Part shown: positions 11,953-24,200 of the stretch, piece by piece
Numbering within the stretch: the stretch's first letter is position 1
Layout of the letters: each line of letters begins with the position of its first letter
Assembly: GCA_963693085.1 (NCBI GenBank)
Contig: OY856411.1
Span: 110,905,267-110,969,266, forward strand
DNA: 64,000 bases
Direction: 5' to 3'
From: Alisma plantago-aquatica
Lineage: Eukaryota; Streptophyta; Magnoliopsida; Alismatales; Alismataceae
Notes under the pieces: model-generated
Seen by the model: only the letters and a program-made list of their open reading frames with translations
Databases searched by the model: none
Told to the model about the DNA's origin: nothing
Program-made: the position numbers and the translations under genes

Positions 11953-14371
11953 TGATTCAGACGTATTTTAGGGTTTCATCTTGTATCATATTGCATTTCA
12001 ATCACATTTATACCTGTTAGATTACATGTTATTCCCCTCAATATGCATACTTGTATAAAATGCACTTATGGACATTATTTGCATATTTTTCAGGCATTTG
12101 GACCATGCTTGATGGAAGAGAGAGAGAAGGAGTGATCCTAGGGATTCTCTACCCTTAGAGAGACCTAAAGTGAAGTCTGATGCTCCCTCAACCTACCCCT
12201 AGTTGTCAAAGATCCATTGAAGCAAAGATGTCCAAGAAAATCCAAGGAAACAAGTCAAAGTGATGATCTAGAGACCAACACAGTCGTGGTACCACAAATC
12301 GACGCCATGCTAGCAACTTGCAAATCAAGAGAGCCATCTCCAAGCAAATCTAGAGTCACCACTGCCGTGCCACACTGTATGGTTATGGTGAACTAACCCA
12401 GAACAGTCGTGCCACCTTGCACGACCGTGTGAGAGAAGAGGTAGAACGACTGTGTGAGAGTAGAGGCAGAACGACTGTGGAGCAGAGAATGGGCTATGCA
12501 TTTCGAGCAACCATGAACGTGGTGACCACCACGGCCATGCTACCCTAGCCCGACCATGTTCGTGGTGGCCACCACAGTCGTACCACCTTTAGTACAAAAT
12601 CCACCAAGTCCTCATGATTTTACCCATTTTTCACCATGGTCGTTCCCATCCATCACGACCGTTCTCACCCCTTCCCACCATGACCGTGGTGACCCCCATG
12701 GTCGTGCTACCTACAAAAACCTAGCTATTTTTGTACTGTTTTCCCCATAATAACCCTACTTGACCTAGTCCTTCCCCCACACCTATATATACCTAGGTGG
12801 CAGCTCCAACATGAGTTTAGCTACCTTCTACCACCTCCTAGCCCCCCCATTTTCTCGCCTTAGCCATTCCACTCCATTTCCACCTCCATTTCATCATTTC
12901 CACCACCAAAACCCTAGTTTCTTCTTGTTTCCACCCATGTCCACCATAATCCCATGCCATTGCACCTTGGAGGAGAGTGGAGAACACCCTGCAGTAGCTG
13001 AAGTGGAGTAATTCTTCATCTAGGTCGAGCTCCATGGCTTCTTCTATCTCTTTCTCCCTTCTTTTTATATTTTGCATTGCTATGAGTAGCTAGGCCCCTT
13101 GGGTGGGCTGTTTGGGGTGTAAAGTATTACTTTGACACCATGTTGGGGGGAAATGATATGTAAACATTGTAATTTCGTTTGCTAATGATTATGTTCTATT
13201 TCTATCTCACTCTACATGAATTCTTTGTTGGTTTGTGCTTGAAATCACCTAGGAATTTAGGGTGATTGCTTATATGTATGAATTTTGGGAATTGCTCCTA
13301 GGTTCAATTCTTGGATCCCTAGCTAGCTACCCATCCTCCTACATGCTAACCAATTCTCCTAACCCTAGTTGAGAGATCTAAGTATCTAGTTTAGATGAAT
13401 TTGGTGTGCTTAGCATGGAGCTTTCTCAAGGCTAGAATGTGAGTGATGGGAGGCATAAAACCTCACTTCCACTCCCATTACTAACCTCAGCCCCTAATCA
13501 TCCTAAAATAATCTAAAATAGAAACCTAGGCTTGTTTAGACTCTAATTGAATTACACCTAAACTCTAACCCAGTTGAGCCTCACAAGGGTAGTAGGGAGT
13601 GTTAGGGACTAGTTCCCCCATACACAACCTAACATATACATGGCCAGTTAGTAGCTTAGGCTAATTCATTAGACTCTAGCTTGTTGTTTGGTTTGGATAA
13701 TCTAAATGGACTCATAATGTCATGTCACCCCCAACTCAATTGATAAGTGCATCCCCTAAACAACCCACATTTCCCTTAATTGCTTTCAAACCCTAATTTC
13801 CATCTTGCTTAGCTAGTGTTAGCTTAGTTATCTCTTTTCTTGCTTAGTTAGCTTCTTGCCCTGTTCTTGCTTTATTCTTGCTAGTTTAGATCCTTAATTG
13901 CTCTTTTGCTATGCTTTCTAGCTTACTGTAGTGTAGATCTTTCCTTGCTTGCTTTAGTATAGATTGATTTTTTCTTGCCTCGCCTTGTCTTTTCCTGCTT
14001 AGCAGAATTAATTATCTAGGGTTAACTTAGGTTTTGTTCTTGCTTGTCTTTCTTTCTTGCTCAACTTAGTCTAACAATGAAATCACCTTTAAACCCTCAA
14101 CCCTAGTCTCTACAGTAGGAACCTAGCATAAAAAACTAACCTAGCTCTAGTGCCCCATTTTCTCCCTATGGATCGACCCTATACTTGCCACACTCCTATA
14201 TTGCCACATGACCCCGTGCACTTGCGGGTTAGCATTTTAGTAGAAGCAGGTGTTTTTGTGTAGGTCCTTATAAATTTTGAAAATGAATCCATCGTGTGCT
14301 TATGTCTGGGGAGTTGCATCTATTCAAATCTCAATTGAGTAGTGTGTAGCGCCATTGGCAGGAGCGCACCG
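11953..14371 (+). repeat. 3' LTR of the Tat/Athila-like element
   Basis: It aligns with 1436-3778 and is about 76 bases longer because of indels, notably around 12420-12480 where the CACGACCGTG-like words are expanded. It begins TGATTCAG. The end near GCGCACCG (14371) corresponds to GCACACCA in the 5' LTR, so the terminal A appears mutated to G. It keeps a better TATA box than the 5' LTR. Confidence 0.87.
12783..12792 (+). promoter_or_regulatory. TATA box in the 3' LTR
   Basis: CTATATATAC lies just downstream of the CpG-word cluster (12270-12720) and upstream of the presumed transcription start. The equivalent site in the 5' LTR has TATATGCA. Confidence 0.55.
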
Positions 14372-14376
14372 ACATA

Positions 14377-15670
14377 CATACCAACATGCAGTTTATAAGA
14401 TTCATCAAACATCTGATAATATGAAAGTATCATAATTGAGACACTAGAATCCCAATATCATTCTTGAGTAAGGCCTTAGGTGAATCACATGGAGTCTTAA
14501 CAAGTTTACATGATATGTACCCTACCCTCTCCAATATCTTCTCAATGTAGTGAGTATAACAGAGAGTTATACTATTAGTTGTCCTTGTGAATTTAAGCCC
14601 TACATCACATCAGTGACACCCTTATCCATCATATCAAACTTTCTACACAAGAATGACTTTGTCTCATTTACTATTTTCATATTGAAACCAAAAAGCAGAA
14701 TATCATCTACATATAAGCATAATGGAATTGAATCCATCATTGGCGATTTTATAGTAAACACATTTATCAAAATCATTATAAACAAATCCAAACACTAATA
14801 TCACAGAATCAAACTTCTCATGTGATTGCTTAGGGTCTTGTTTCAAGCCATATAATGATTTAAAAAGTTTACATACCCTGGACTCATTCGTACAACCCAC
14901 AAATCCCTCAGGATGTTCTGTATATATCTCCTCTCAAAGATCACCATGTAAGAACACAGTCTTCACATCCATATGATGGATAGAGAGATTATAAATGGAA
15001 TGCAATGCTACAAGCACTCAGATTGTGGTGATATGGGAAATAGGAGAATGGGTGTCAAGATAATCTGTTCATTCCCTCTGTGTAACCTTTAGCAACTAAC
15101 ATAGATTTATACTTGTTGATTGTCCCGTCTGCATTAAGTTTCTTCTTAAAGACTCATTTGCACTGAACTATAGAACAACTAGGAGGCAAATCCACTGATT
15201 CCCAAGTTCCATTCAAGAGAATTGATTAGATTTCATCATTAATGGCTTCTTTCCAAAACGTAGCTTTTGGATAATCCATAACTTATTTGAAAGATACATG
15301 ATCATCCTCAATATCATAAGTGAGAAACTCACTTCCAAAATCCTTGGATGGCCTACTACGTTTACCTCTCCTTGGTTCAACCATTCTCCATAATTATCAA
15401 ATTTAGGAATAGCTCCTTCTGAATTACCCCCACATTTATCATCCTTTCCACATGCTCGAGAATGGAACATGTGGTGAGTCAATCCTCTTGAGATACTTCT
15501 TTAAGCACACTAGATTTCATGTGAAACACATCCTCAAAGAATGTAGCATTACGTAATTCCACAATATTATTGACATCAATGCCTGAGATATCAGATTTTA
15601 CAATCAACATTCTATAGGCATAACTTGTCTCTACATAACCTAAGAAGATGGCATCAACCATTTTGGTCAC
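14377..15670 (-). pseudogene. pol: Copia reverse transcriptase, truncated
   Basis: The minus strand shows, in order, the RT start (ATFWKEAINDE-like, near 15260), the SLYGLKQDPKQ motif (usual SLYGLKQAPRQW, near 14850), the catalytic YVDDIL motif (near 14700) and the GLKFTRT…YIEKILERVGY segment (to about 14490). The frame ends at 14377 in the region that normally reads MYLMNCTRPDIAY; the RNase H that should follow is absent. A further 5' piece (15479-15670) matches the post-integrase segment. Several frameshifts are present. RT would copy element RNA into DNA in cytoplasmic particles. Confidence 0.88.
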
Positions 15671-16850
15671 AATTTCTTTCTTTTTTGTTTAGGGACAAGT
15701 ACCTTAGCAGGCATCCCCACACTCGAAGATATTTGAGACTTAGTTTTCTACCTCTCCACACTTCAAACAAGACACTTTCTCTAGGTTTTTAGGGAACTCT
15801 ATTCAGAATATGTCAAGTTGTATTCAAACTTTCCCCCAACGTAGAGTTGGGTAGACCTGAGGTTTGGAGTAATGTATTAACAATATCTATCAAGATTCAG
15901 TTTTCATGTTATGTAATTCCATTAGATTGTGGGGACTAAGGAGCGGTAACCTTGTGAACTATATTAGAGAATTAACAAAATTCCAAGAACAAGTTTGAGG
16001 TGTATTATGATCCCCTATTAGACCTTAATCGCTTAAGTAATATATTGGTTTGATTTTTAGCTTCTTTCTTATATATTTTGCATTTATCCAATGCCTTGTC
16101 TTTAGTTTCAAGTAAATAGACATAAAAATATCTACTTGCGTCATCAATAAAAGTTATGAAATAATATTTTTGATCCCTAGTAGAAGTCACATTAAATTCA
16201 CAGGTATCCGTGTATACAAGATCAAGAATTTTACAATTCCTATTCATAGAATTAAAAGGCCTTCTAGGCATTTTAGATTGCACAGAAAGCTCACATATAC
16301 TATTAGTAATGTCGAACTTAGGAGTTAAATGTAGAATCATCTTAATTTCATTATGCCAATATTAACATGTCCCAAATGAGAATGTCATACATCAAACTAT
16401 ACAAGATTAATGCAGATGGAACTATTATCGTTTAAAATTTAAACTAACTTTGAAACAAGGTCAACACAATTCTTAAATAAATTCTCCATATAATATAGAC
16501 ATCCTTTGCCAAAAAAATAAAGAATTACAAAGGTGAGTGATAATAGCCTTATTACATTTGCAATCTATTCTAAAACCATCCCTAACTAAATTTGTGCCAC
16601 TAAGGACATTGCACCGAAGGGATGGAACATGTCAGACTCTACAAAGTGTCAAAAACATTCCTAAAGGAAATTTCAAACCCACCCATCCTTTGCCTTTGAA
16701 TTCTATAGAGTTATAATCGCCCAAAGTCACGAAATGGCCTCTTGAGGCATGGTAAGACACAAATACAGACTTATTAGAACAAACATGTATATTAGCCCCA
16801 TGGTCAATTATCCAATAAAGTGGTTCAAAAAATTGAGAGGATTCTAGGTT
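15671..16850 (-). pseudogene. pol: Copia protease and integrase region
   Basis: On the minus strand the protease active site reads WIIDHGA (16790-16830; most Copia proteases have D-S/T-G). The integrase catalytic core (16005-16340) has the first aspartate in LDLVYTD and the second in FITFIDDASRY, then …YLLETK and RSNRG. Stops interrupt the region between them and after the core. Integrase would insert the cDNA into the genome. Confidence 0.85.
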
Positions 16851-17149
16851 TTATAGACATGTACCAATCATTAAGGTTCAAGGATGCAGTCATCATGTTG
16901 ACTACAACCTCCTCGATTGTAGATGTGGCAGCTTTGTTTGCCTTCTTCGAAGGATAATCCTTTTTCTAGTGGCCAACTTGTCCCCATGTCCAACAAGGTT
17001 TGTTCTTTTATTTCTTATGGATATTAGCCTTAGGTTTGTGCATATTCGTTGATTTCATACATTTGGTTTTATTAGTAGTAACATTGACATTAGGGTTTAC
17101 ATCAGTAGGTAACTTGACAATCTTCTCTATCTTCTTCTTATATGTTAAC

Positions 17150-17163
17150 ATCCCTCATTAGAT
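17150..17163. repeat. Target-site duplication, left copy
   Basis: ATCCCTCATTAGAT is repeated exactly at 18023-18036. The two copies bound the GC-rich insert. Confidence 0.9.
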
Positions 17164-18022
17164 TTTTTTTTGATAGCAAACAGATTCATTCATTACTCAA
17201 GCCATACGACATCTAGAAGTAGAGAAGTACAACCAGAAGAAACCTAGATCAGTCAAGAACATAGATCTAACACCACTACCACTCATATTGGAATGAGATT
17301 GAAACACTTCTGCATAGAACTCTCTTCTTCGTGGCTGACCAAAGCAGCTATTGTGAGAGATACCTTCAACTTGAGCATAAGGCAGCGACATTAAGCATGA
17401 ACCCGACCGAGATTCCGTCCGATTGTTGACTCTACCATCCATGGCACGGCTCGAGCATCAAAGAACCTGAGGCAAAAATGAGACCAACCAGGGATCTCGT
17501 CACTCTCGTGAAAGGAGAGACACCCAAACCCCGAAGGGAGAGACAAACACCTAAGGAACACAGAGAGAATAAGGCAAGAAACTGCCTAGAACTAGGACCA
17601 AAATGAAAGGCAGGGAGCCGACACATACTGAACTGAAAAACAGAGCAAAAGTAGCAAAGTGAGAAACGCCCGCCCCCCATCAGATCTATGCCAAAAGCTT
17701 CGTGGAGGCCACCTCCTTGCCTCCACCAAGCGACCAGATTCACCGGAGACGAAGCCACCGCCCAGGAAAGCGCCGCTCCACCACCCTGAAGCCCTGATCT
17801 AAAGGCACGGAGGACGAAGGCAACAGAGAGGAGAGCCAGCCAGCCGCATCCCCAGTGCTGCACGATCTACGACGAAGGCAGTCACCTGACGAACGCCCAG
17901 GGGGAGAGGGTGGCTACGCTCCGGCAGTCGACCACCTCCCCCGAGCAGGAGAATCCCATGCACGATCCCTAGCCGCCTACGGAGGGCAGCGGGGGAGTTA
18001 GACGCAGGGGAAGGAGAATAAT
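17164..18022 (-). mobile_element. Short GC-rich non-LTR retrotransposon insert (LINE-derived or SINE-like)
   Basis: The insert is flanked by a perfect 14-bp duplication and, on the minus strand, ends in a poly-A run (T-run at 17164-17171). These are hallmarks of target-primed reverse transcription. Its 5' half is much richer in GC than anything else nearby. It contains a 143-codon open frame on the minus strand (17432-17863) that I do not recognise and that looks like a chance frame in GC-rich DNA. The 3' end resembles plant LINE tails (ATGAATCTGTTTGCTATC before the A-run). It could be a 5'-truncated LINE, a non-autonomous relative or a long SINE. Confidence 0.8.
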
Positions 18023-18036
18023 ATCCCTCATTAGAT
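18023..18036. repeat. Target-site duplication, right copy
   Basis: Exact copy of 17150-17163, on the 5' side of the minus-strand insert. Confidence 0.9.
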
Positions 18037-18611
18037 CATTCATTGAAAAGTATCCTTTGTGATTCTTAAGTGTCATGCCATATAGTTCCCAGGATTCATG
18101 GAATTAATCTATGATGGACATAACAACAAACTTCTCAAGAAATTTTACTTTTACATTTGAGAGCTAATGACACATGAGTTGAAAGTCATGTGTTTGATAC
18201 AAAACATATTTACCTTTAACCATATGACATTTTAGAAATTTAGACACAATATTTTTTAGCACTCCACTTTTCAGTACTGAAATTCTATACTAACACCTCC
18301 CACAAAACTTTGGGAAGAAGTAACAGACGAATTAGAGTATATATTTGTAGAATTTTTTATTTAAAGCAAACAAGATTAACTTATGACACATCTTGTCACT
18401 CTTCTTCCAATTTGCAATTAAATTCACATTATCAGGGAAAAATTCATTAGATTTAGGTTCATCCTCCTCTAAGTACTGATAAAAAATCTACCATATTAAA
18501 AACATATTTGCATCCTAATCCACCAATAGGAAAAATTGGTACCAGTAAATTTTTCAGGCATATTATTAGTGTCAATTTTAATCCCGCCTATATTTTCATA
18601 CATTTTGTGCA

Positions 18612-19612
18612 AATGTAGCCGGTCCCAAACCCGTGTAAAGGAGGAGGGTTGGTGGTTGGTTGACATCGAGTGATAAAAACTTTGTCACTCTTTTATGCTA
18701 GATCTACTACAAGTGTGAAGACTCATGGAAGAGAGACACCAACATTTTGTATAACAGTTAGGGTACACCAATGATCCACACTCAGCCCATATCTATTCAT
18801 TCTTATTATGGATGAGCCGACAAAGAATATCTGGGAATGATATTCCTTGGTGTATGTTGTTTTCTGATGGTATTGTTTTGATTGATGAAACAAAAGATAG
18901 ATTGAATGATAAAGTTGAACGTTGGAGAAAGGCACTGGAATCAAATAGATTGATGATTAGAAAGATAAAAAATTAAGTATGCATTGCATTTTCAGCCAAT
19001 CTCATAGTGTGAATGATGCAACAAAGTTGGACGGAATATATATACCAAAATGTGATAAATTTTATTACTTGGATTCTATTATTTAAATATATGGGGGTGT
19101 CCAAAATGATGTTTGTTACAAGATCACTATAGGATGGTTGAATGGAGGAGTGTAACTGGAGTATTATGTTATTGGAAGATCCCTCTCACATTAAAGAGTA
19201 AATTTTATAGAACAATTATACAACTATCCATGCTCTATGGGAGTGAATGTTGGATGGTGAAGAAATAAGGTCTCAACAAGATGAACATGCCTGAAATGCA
19301 TATGCAGAGATGGATGTGTGAGAATATAAGAAAAGATGGCTTGGGAATTGACTATATCACAAATAAAGTGGGGGTGGTGATTATTAAGGAAAAGTTGCGT
19401 GAGGGCCAACTCAGATGGTAGGGACATGTGCAATGCAGACCAACTAATGCACCTATATGAAGTAATGCTATTGAGTCAAGCACAATAAATAGAATAAGAG
19501 GAAGACCTAAATTAACATGGCATGAACATATAAAGAGAGATTTTAAATCTCTATATCTCAACCAGAATATGACCCATGTGGGCTCATAAAACACTTGCAC
19601 GAAGCTAACTAT
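18612..19612 (+). mobile_element. Internally deleted RTE-clade LINE
   Basis: The 5' end (18616-18650) has the leader characteristic of plant RTE elements (GCCGGTCCCAAACCCG, then AAAGGAGGAGGGTT). About 50 bases later the sequence jumps to the C-terminal half of the RT, so the endonuclease and the first half of RT are gone. The remaining frame, with shifts and stops, shows ISWNDIPWCMLF-like and DGIVLIDETKDRLN segments (18825-18920), then LDGIYIPKCDKFYYLDSI (19030-19083), the LYGSECW-equivalent (near 19235) and the GRPKLTWHEHIKRD tail (19500-19545). It probably inserted at the 5' edge of the Copia gag. Confidence 0.82.
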
Positions 19613-20189
19613 TGATATTTAAAAGTTGTATTTAACCCTAATGACTAGAGGCTTATTTACAACACTCTCACACCCACACCCTATTCCCAATAAGACACAA
19701 TCACATGATCACTCTTGTACACGAGTTAGAAAACAAGTCTGTTTAGAATGTAACAATTAATTAAATAAATAGTTAGTTATGTAGTTATGTCCTAGTACAA
19801 AAATAAGATGAGAGACATAAGATAATTCCCACGACCCATAAGTCACAAGATCGAGCCCATGCCCGACCCAGCTCATCCAATCCAGATGAGGTGTGGCGTG
19901 ACACACTCATGCATGCGTGTGTGTGTGTGTTGTGGATACCATAGCCACCAAGGAGATGAGCATATTCTCCTCTAGAGCCCTTTGGACACTAGTGTCACAT
20001 GTGATACTACATATAAGCACCACAAAGGTTCTAGGAGTGAGCAATGTGAGACAAAAGCTCTTCACATTTGCATAAGACACAAAACTACATTTCCTCTCTA
20101 TACTAGCTACACTACATTCGGCTTATCACATTCTAAATAAATGGCTAGCGACCATATATATATAACATGGGTCACCTTCCACAACAAGC
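19613..20189. other. Unclassified AT-rich spacer
   Basis: No coding frame of note. It contains a short (TG)n tract near 19916-19930 and a stretch at 20009-20060 (ACATATAAGCACCACAAAGG) that resembles the TATA-proximal part of a Copia LTR, but no repeat partner or ends could be found. Confidence 0.4.
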
Positions 20190-21224
20190 CTGAAAATAAC
20201 CATGGTAGTGGCAGGGCTAGCCTCTCGAGCTAGTCAGGGTTGTGGAAAACTGATCATGAGACAACCGAGGTTATAGTGGAAGATGGATATGTGAGGAGGC
20301 ATAGGGGGGTAGGAGTTGTTGGAAAATGATAGGGTAGAGGGGGAGGTAGAGAGGGAGGATTATGTTCATGTGGCCCTTGTAGTGGAAGTAAGGGGTGTTG
20401 CTCGATTGAAGGATTGTAGGATTGAGTGTGGCGGGGTTGAGTCTTCAAGCTAGTGTGGGTGATGGAGGGTTAATCCTCCTACACCTAGGATCTTTTTGGA
20501 AGATGAAGATGTGAGGAGGCATCTGGGGCAAGGGTCCTAGGGGTGGCAGGCTTGGGGGAGTAAGAAGGGAGAATCTTGCAACTGTGGTCCCTAGGGTGGA
20601 AGGGAGGAGTGCTTCTCCATCCAAGAAGGGTAGGCGTGTAGGCGCGCATGGGTAGCAGGGGTAGATGGTGGAAGGGATTAGTTTTTGGGATGATGGAAGA
20701 TATTCTATGTGGGGAGTCATCATGCATAGTATGAAGGAGCTACTTGCTCTAAGTAGGGGAGTGCGTTTTGGAAGTTGTACAAAAAATGAGAGTTTGGTAG
20801 GAGGTAGAAGATAGTGGCAAGGGGGTGGAGGGTTGGGGGATATGATTTCTGACACAAGTTTGATGGGGATCTTGGGGCTACCTGGACCAGGGCACAAGCT
20901 AGGAATGGTAGGGGTGGGGGGAGGAGAAGGCCAACAATCTGGGGATGAATAAGAAAAAAAGAAGAATCCCTTTGGTTTTCAGGGAGCTCAATTGTGCATC
21001 AATACTAGGTATTCATGAGTCATATGTCCTTTGGGATGAGTTAGAAAGGAATAAAGGTAGTCAGGAGGATAACATATGCATAGATATGGATGAAGATGGA
21101 GTCGGGGGTGAATATACTAAAAAGCAGATAAAATAGTATTGGGACTTTCTAGAATGGGGGACTCAGATCCCAAGTAACAGAGGTTGTCCATGACCATCTC
21201 CATGAAGAACAATGAAAATCTTAA
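20190..21224 (+). pseudogene. L1 ORF1 / linker region
   Basis: The plus strand is rich in GGAGG and GGTGG codons for glycine and arginine, as in the tail of plant L1 ORF1. A short frame at 20945-21136 is acidic and follows a basic KKKRR segment. No single domain can be assigned with assurance. The open minus-strand frames here (for example 20445-20897) are proline-rich mirrors of the G-rich strand. Confidence 0.45.
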
Positions 21225-24200
21225 GACATAATTGTTAGGGCATGGGCAACTCTGACACTGTAGATGCTCTCCAGTCGTGGTGTTGGAGAGAGAGCCCAAA
21301 TTTGGCATTTGTTTTGGAGACCATGATGTCAAATGCTACTCTTGAAAGCATAATGTGAAAGTGTGGCTTTGTCAATGGGATCTTTCTATCAATCATTGGT
21401 AGAGCGGGGGGACTGGGGTTGTGGTGGAAAGACATGGAGGTGGAAATCAATCATTTTTCTCAACATCACGTGGAATGCATGTTAGGGAAAGCAACATAGG
21501 TATATGATGGAAAACCTTCAAAATTTATGGGTGCGTAGATCAACAACAACAGTACAAGACCTGAGACTTAATGAGAAACATTAAATCTAGAATAAATATA
21601 CCTACAATTGTCTTTACATATTTTAGTGTGATTATTTCAAATAATAAAAAGAGAGGTGGTCCACCAAAGCTAGAACATTTAGTGCAAGAGTTTATATATG
21701 TTATTTATGATCATAATCTTATTGATCTAGGTTTATCTAGAGAGGAGTTTACTTGGTGGAGGGGGAAACACCTTTGAATTTTATGATAGAAAGGCTGGAT
21801 AGAGTGTTGTCGTGTACGGAGTGGTGTAATGTTCTCAAATCTTACAAAGTTATTAATTGTCATTTATGAATCAGATCACACCCCTCTTATTATTTCTACA
21901 ACCTTGAGGGGAGAGAGAAGATTTTTTTTAATGTTTGAACCAATGTGGGTGATAGAACCTCAATGTGGGGATATAATATAGAAGGCATGGGATGAAATGA
22001 AAAGGAAAGGTGCATCCCTTCTGGAAAAAAATGATTTTTGTGGAGCAAGGCTGAAGACATCCCCTGAAGATACCTTTAGGGACATGATAAATAAGATCAA
22101 AGAGGCATAAACCACCCTTGGGTGGAGTTGCAAAAATCAACCGTTCATGGGAATTTAAAAATATGTGAATAGCGAACAAAGAATCTACAGTTCTGGCATA
22201 GGAAAGAGGAGACATATTGGTATGCAAGGGCAATAATTAAGGAAATGAAAGAGGGTGACATCAATACCGCTTATTTTTACCGCTAACCTTCTTGTGGAAG
22301 GAAAGAAAATATATTAAAGGGCTAAAACGTGTGAATGGTACCTAGTGTACCAATGAGAAACAAGTCAAAAGGATTTTCAAGGATTTCTTTGATAGGTTAT
22401 TTCAGACTAGTTACCCACACGGTTTAGAGGTAGTTATATAGCTGGGATCCAAAGGAAAATTGATACTCATAGACAAAATCTTTTGGAGAAGGATTCCACA
22501 TATGACAAAATTTGGGAAGCCATAAAACAAATACATACAAACAAAGCTCTTGGTCCAAGTTGGAAGAAAGGCAGTGTTTTTTCTAAAAATACTGGCATAT
22601 CATCAAGAAGGATGTAGAAATTTCTATAATGAAATGGTGGAAGGAAGATAGGGGTTTAAAAGAAGTTAATTCTACTATGATGGTTCTTATACCAAAGATT
22701 AAAAAACCTATGGAGCTATCTGATTTTAGCACATAAGTCTGTGTAATGTTATCTACAAAGTTGCATCCAAAGTTGTTTCAATAGATTGAAGTCCATTATG
22801 AATGATATTATCATCTTACAAAATCAAAGTGTTATTTTTTTGAGAAGAATGATTACTGACAATGTCCTTATTGCTTATAAACTTTTCCACACAATGAAAG
22901 GCAAAAAAGGAAAAAAAAATATGGGAGCATTTCTCTAGATCTTGATATGTCAAAAGTCTATGATAGAGTTGAATGAGGTTTTCTTGACCATGTCATGCAC
23001 AAGATGGGGTTTGGGATAAAGTGGAGAATAAAGGTTCATGACCGCATATTGTATGTGACACATGCCTATGCCATCAACAGAGAGAGGACCAAGAAGACAA
23101 AGCTTACTCGAGGACTACAACAAGGAGACCCTCACTCACCCTACCTTTTTAGTATTCGTGTTGATGAGTTTTCTACTTCTTTACAAATAGAAGCACAAAA
23201 CAATACATGGTATTCATGTGAGTAGGAATGTGCCTCATTCTTCTCACCTTTTCTTTACAATTGATTGAATTATTTTTGCAAGAGATACTATGCAAAAATG
23301 TTTGAAAGTAGCTGATATAATCAACCAATATGAATAGACATCTGGACAGAAAATTTATCTAATTAAGACAGAGGTAGTCTTTAGCAAAGGAATGTCCCAT
23401 CATAGGTGAGAATATTTGAAAGAATTGCTCAAAGTGAGAGCGGTGGACATGCTTGCAAAATATTTGGATTACCTACGACTATTGGAAGAATAAAGAAACA
23501 TGTATTTGGGCTTATTAAAAAAAGGATATGATGCAAGTTGCAAGGATAGAATTAGAAGGTGCTTTCTAATCCTGGGAAAGAAGTTCTTATCAAATCTATA
23601 GCTCAGGCGATACCCACATATGTTATGAGTCATTTTCAAATGCCATCAACTCTACTTGATGAGATTCATAGTTGCATAGCTAGATTTTAGTGGGGAGAAA
23701 AGGGGGCATATAGGAAAATTGTGTGGGTAAGTCGGGACAATCTTTGTAAACCAAAATAATAAGGAGGCAGAAAGTTTTGGGATGTGCACATTTTCAATCA
23801 AGCACTCTTAGCCAAGAAGATATGGAGATTACATACTAGACTAGACACCCTAGTGTTCAAAATTCTAGAAACTTAACACTTTCCACATGCTTCAATGTTG
23901 AAGGCATCATGAGGATTCCGTCCTAGTTTTACTTGGAGGAGTATATGTAATGCAAAGGCTCTGTTTCTAGAAGGTATCAAGTGGAGAGTTGAGAATAATG
24001 ATACTATCAAAATTTGGGAGGATAGATGGTTGGATATTACCCCATCCAACATGTCACAATTTATAATTGCTGAAATGATCATTTGGTATACATTGAATAA
24101 CTTATTGATAAGGATGCATTAGAATGTAGGAGGGAGGAGATAACTTGAGTTTTATCATGCTTATTGCAAATGAAATCTCAATGATCCCACTAGGTTTTAT

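Larger units (their letters stand above)
1436..14371 (+). mobile_element. Non-autonomous Tat/Athila-like Ty3/gypsy LTR retrotransposon
   Basis: Two long direct repeats (1436-3778 and 11953-14371) begin with TGATTCA. They bracket a tRNA-Asp-type primer-binding site, a gag, a retropepsin region, an env-like 3' ORF and a purine-rich tract directly against the 3' LTR. This order and the motif CTTGTGGGAGGGAACCCAC near 7946, which in Tat/Athila elements normally follows integrase, place it in that lineage. No RT, RNase H or integrase lies between protease (ends about 7714) and that motif, so the element must have depended on another element's enzymes. Flanking pentamers GCATA (1431-1435) and ACATA (14372-14376) match at four of five positions, a plausible decayed target-site duplication. 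The LTRs differ at roughly 10% of positions in their first 265 bases by eye, so the insertion is old. Confidence 0.88.
16851..18561 (-). pseudogene. gag: Copia gag, interrupted by a non-LTR insert
   Basis: The frame appears to start at the minus-strand ATG at 18559-18561, with the MPEKFTGTNF motif typical of Copia gag beginnings. It reaches a nucleocapsid knuckle near 16970-17000 that begins CWTWGQVGH. It is broken by stops and by the 859-bp insert at 17164-18022, whose removal restores continuity because one 14-bp target copy is left. Confidence 0.78.
14377..18608 (-). mobile_element. Decayed Ty1/copia retrotransposon, internal region
   Basis: Reading the minus strand from 18608 down gives gag, CCHC knuckle, protease, integrase and RT in the Copia order (integrase before RT). 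The RT is cut at 14377, where the Tat/Athila-like element begins, and the 5' side is cut near 18608 by an RTE LINE. RNase H and both LTRs are missing here. Frameshifts and stops are numerous, so the copy is old. A GC-rich non-LTR insert (17164-18022) lies in gag. Confidence 0.88.

Noticed and set aside
17432..17863. 143-codon open frame on the minus strand, the second longest of the minus strand
   Set aside because: It lies in the GC-rich non-LTR insert, where open frames are long by base composition. No motif, no homologue recognised.
20445..20897. 150-codon minus-strand frame and an overlapping 80-codon frame
   Set aside because: Proline-rich mirrors of the G-rich L1 ORF1 strand. The neighbouring L1 domains are all on the plus strand.
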